16,274 nt of DNA, taken from positions 1 through 16,274 of the forward strand of contig CASBPW010000161.1 of the NCBI GenBank assembly GCA_949127685.1, in the 5' to 3' direction. Shown piece after piece: positions 13,836-16,274 of this stretch; position 1 is the stretch's first letter, and every line of letters starts with the position of its first letter. A model generated the notes under the pieces. It searched no databases, was not told the DNA's origin, and saw only the letters and a program-made list of their open reading frames with translations. The DNA comes from Candidatus Sivonenia alaskensis PMM_0068 (GTDB lineage: Bacteria; Cyanobacteriota; Cyanobacteriia; Gloeobacterales; PMM-0068). A program made the position numbers and the translations under genes.

Positions 13836-16274
13836 GTGGACTTAATTCTTTGCCATGCCACTGCAGATTTCGACACCTTAGGGGCCGCAGTTGGAGCAAC
13901 GCGTCTATGGCCAGGGGCCAAGATTGTACTGACAGGAGGCGCCCATCCCAGCCTTAAAAAGTTTCTCGCCCTCTATCGCGATGAATTTCCTTTTATAGAA
14001 GCCCGTGCCGTCCATCCCAAAAAAATTCGTGCGCTTGTTCTGGTAGATGCCCAGGAAGCAGACCGATTTGGGGCTTGCGGTCCTTGGATTAACCAAGCCC
14101 AGAAAGTCTATCTATTTGACCATCACCCAGGACAGCCTGCAGGCTTTGAACCTTTTGAATCTTGGATCGAGCCTGTGGGCTCCACCTGCACCATCATTGC
14201 GGAAAAATTGCAGTCCCAGTCTCTCTCCTTAAACGCCCATGAAAGCACCGTCATGGCGCTAGGCATTCATGTGGACACAGGGTCCTTGACCTATCCAACC
14301 AGTACTCCACGCGATGCCATAGCCCTGGCTTGGTTGATGACCCAAGGCGTAAATCTCAAAGTGATTCAAGAGTATGTAGAAGGTGGCCTCACTCAGGAAG
14401 TACAACAGCTTTTGCCTGAGGTTTTAGCGCGCTTGGTCGTAGAAACCCATGGGCACTATCGCCTAGGGTATGTAGCGATCACCCTTCCCCAATTCACGGT
14501 TGGGCTTTCTGCCTTGGTTTCTGCTTTGGTTGACATGCAGAATTTAGACCTCTGTCTCTTGGTAGCGGGCCATCAAGACCGAGAGGTAGCCCGTCATAGT
14601 GTGATTGGACGATCTCGCATTGAAGGTTTAGACCTTGGGGAACTCTTGAGTGCCTATGGTGGTGGCGGTCATGCCCAGGCAGCCTCGGCCCAAATCAAAG
14701 GCGGCACGGCGGAATCGATTCTCAAAGAACTTAAGCAGCAATTGCTCGGTCTTCTGCCCAGGCCCGTCTTAGCCAAAGCACTGATGTCCAGTCCGGTACG
14801 AACCATCCGCCCAGAGTGCACGATTCAAGAAGCGCAACGGGTTCTATTGCGCTATGGTCATTCGGGCTTACCCGTGGTCGATGAAGCGGGAGCCTTAGCA
14901 GGAATTGTCACCCGTCGGGATATAGACATCGCTTTACATCATGGTTTTGGCCATGCTCCGGTCAAGGGATACATGCCTCGCACCGTGAGAACGATCACTC
15001 CGAACACCACCCTGTCAGAAATCGAAGACTTGATGGTCAAATTTGATATTGGTCGTCTACCCGTGATGCAAGGGGACCGATTGGTGGGCATCGTCTCGCG
15101 AACGGACGTCTTGCGGCATCTCAATCTTCAAAATTCTAAAAACAGTCGCAAGCCCACCTCTGTAGTGAGCCCCTACCGTAACGTAGACCTACTGGCCCAA
15201 AAGTTGCCTGCACGGGTGTGGTCTATTCTGACCCAAGCCGGTGAATATGCCGAAGCGCTGGGATTGAAACTTTATCTGGTGGGCGGTGCGGTGCGGGATG
15301 TGCTCTTGGATTACCCTACCCAAAATATCGATCTGGATGTGGTGGTAGAACTAGGCCAGCAGGAAGCGGTGGAAGTGAGCCTGGACGAGAAAAGTAAGGC
15401 GGTCCATCTGGCCGAACAACTGAGGCGGATCTATCCAGAAACCCGTCTAGAAATCTACGGTCGCTACCAAACAGCGACTCTCCTATGGCCTGACCATTTG
15501 ATGCTCGATATTGCCACAGCCCGCACCGAGTTTTATCCCTATCCAGCCGCCAATCCAGAGGTGGAGTCTTCTTCGATTCGCCAAGACCTCTATCGGCGAG
15601 ATTTCACCATAAACGCGATGGCTATCTGTTTGAATGGCCCTGAGCAAGGGCTTCTCTTAGATTTCTTTGGAGGCTTGGAAGATCTAGAGAAAAAACAAGT
15701 CCGCATCCTTCATGCCAATAGTTTCATTGAAGACCCCACGCGCATTTTCCGGGCCGTCCGCTTTGCAACGCGTCTGCAGTTTGATCTGGAGCCACAGACG
15801 GAGAGCCATATCCACTATGCGCTGCAATCGGGCCTTCATGATGGCGTCGGTGGAGATCGCCTAAAAACGGAAATCCGCTACATTTTAGAGTCTGATCATT
15901 GGCGTGCAGCCTTGAAGCGGCTAGATGCTCTAGGAGCCTTACGCTGCATCCATCCCAAGCTTGATGGGATTACGAAGCTACAGAAGATCTTGCGACAAAT
16001 ACAGCGAATGAATCGCTGGTGGGCTATTTTTAGTCGTCAAGTGTCGCTCAGCACCCGATTGCAACACCCCTGGCTATTGCGTTTGGAACTGCTCTTAGCC
16101 ACCCTCTCTCCTGCAGAAGCGTTACAAGCTGCAGGCCAATTGAACTTATCAGGAGAGTCTTTTGAGCGATTAAAACAGCTATTTTTTCTAGTAGAGGAGC
16201 TAGAGCAAGCTTTAAAAGTTGAGGCAAAAGCAAGTCTGGTCTATGGACACTTGGAAACTGCTTCCTATGAGCTA
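13836..16274 (+). CDS. DHH phosphoesterase - CBS - CCA-tRNA nucleotidyltransferase fusion (3' end cut)
   Basis: The first 813 residues of a multi-domain protein cut by the window edge. Residues ~1-300 are a DHH/DHHA1 phosphoesterase of the NrnA/GdpP type: Asp11 and Asp13 (TADFD), Asp71, DHH at 95-97, and GGGGH at 275-279 for substrate binding. Two CBS domains follow (~315-370 and ~377-435), expected to bind adenosine nucleotides. From ~465 comes a class II nucleotidyltransferase (PcnB/Cca) head: LVGGAVRD at 481-488, catalytic Asp499 and Asp501 in NIDLD, RRDFTINAMA and the DPTRIFRAVRFATRL neck. The fusion suggests tRNA 3'-CCA addition or repair coupled to exonuclease or nucleotide-hydrolase activity and nucleotide sensing. 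The GTG start at 13836 gives MDLILCHATADFD, the usual family N terminus; TTG at 13827 is less likely. There is no strong Shine-Dalgarno. It is divergent from the unrecognised gene. Confidence 0.9.
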   Translation, partial: MDLILCHATADFDTLGAAVGATRLWPGAKIVLTGGAHPSLKKFLALYRDEFPFIEARAVHPKKIRALVLVDAQEADRFGACGPWINQAQKVYLFDHHPGQPAGFEPFESWIEPVGSTCTIIAEKLQSQSLSLNAHESTVMALGIHVDTGSLTYPTSTPRDAIALAWLMTQGVNLKVIQEYVEGGLTQEVQQLLPEVLARLVVETHGHYRLGYVAITLPQFTVGLSALVSALVDMQNLDLCLLVAGHQDREVARHSVIGRSRIEGLDLGELLSAYGGGGHAQAASAQIKGGTAESILKELKQQLLGLLPRPVLAKALMSSPVRTIRPECTIQEAQRVLLRYGHSGLPVVDEAGALAGIVTRRDIDIALHHGFGHAPVKGYMPRTVRTITPNTTLSEIEDLMVKFDIGRLPVMQGDRLVGIVSRTDVLRHLNLQNSKNSRKPTSVVSPYRNVDLLAQKLPARVWSILTQAGEYAEALGLKLYLVGGAVRDVLLDYPTQNIDLDVVVELGQQEAVEVSLDEKSKAVHLAEQLRRIYPETRLEIYGRYQTATLLWPDHLMLDIATARTEFYPYPAANPEVESSSIRQDLYRRDFTINAMAICLNGPEQGLLLDFFGGLEDLEKKQVRILHANSFIEDPTRIFRAVRFATRLQFDLEPQTESHIHYALQSGLHDGVGGDRLKTEIRYILESDHWRAALKRLDALGALRCIHPKLDGITKLQKILRQIQRMNRWWAIFSRQVSLSTRLQHPWLLRLELLLATLSPAEALQAAGQLNLSGESFERLKQLFFLVEELEQALKVEAKASLVYGHLETASYEL

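Noticed and set aside
13751..13921. 57-codon N-terminal extension of the unrecognised protein
   Set aside because: It overlaps the promoter and first codons of the divergent DHH-fusion gene, and the extension has no recognisable motif.

Overview
The window looks like cyanobacterial chromosome. It opens with the 3' end of a 16S rRNA gene and a 16S-23S spacer carrying tRNA-Ile(GAU) and tRNA-Ala(UGC). That spacer has the D1-D1' helix (GACCT/AGGTC base), the CTTTCAAACT (D2) block, a box-B-like hairpin and the GAACCTTGAAAA box-A region familiar from cyanobacterial spacers. Several protein genes also match types best known from cyanobacteria: a DHH-CBS-CCA-transferase fusion, a radical SAM-DUF2344 fusion, and a small CxxC protein. 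I cannot name the genus from sequence alone.

Layout. 1-3662: rRNA operon (16S partial, tRNA-Ile, tRNA-Ala, 23S, 5S, intrinsic terminator), with processing stems around the 23S and in front of the 5S. 3702-6707 (minus strand): a GntR-type regulator preceded by ligA (NAD-dependent DNA ligase), convergent with the rRNA operon. 6866-10056 (minus): an apparent metal/iron uptake cluster made of a Tat-type two-domain multicopper oxidase, an EfeO-like lipoprotein carrying a helix-hairpin-helix (HhH) domain, and an FTR1/EfeU-type iron permease. 10196-12742 (plus): a fused B12-binding-like/radical SAM/DUF2344 protein. 12797-13750 (minus): a small Cys-motif protein and an unrecognised 160-residue protein, separated by overlapping hairpins. 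13836 to the window end (plus): a large DHH-CBS-CBS-tRNA nucleotidyltransferase fusion, cut by the window edge.

The most system-like part is 6866-10056. A canonical EfeUOB set has a permease (EfeU), a cupredoxin-M75 protein (EfeO) and an exported haem peroxidase (EfeB). Here the permease is present. The M75-like protein is a lipoprotein with an HhH domain where a cupredoxin would be expected, and the only copper enzyme is a separate exported multicopper oxidase. This suggests a bacterial pairing analogous to yeast Fet3/Ftr1, in which an oxidase supplies Fe(III) to FTR1. That is inference from gene content and motifs; no function is proven by the sequence.

Several starts differ from the longest possible reading frame. 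The lipoprotein most likely begins at a GTG directly after GGAGG (8886), the permease at an ATG after GAGGA (7858), and the oxidase, regulator and DHH-fusion genes at GTG codons. Intergenic regions are short throughout; no stretch over 300 bases outside the rRNA operon lacks a gene. I saw no mobile element, CRISPR array, phage gene or origin.
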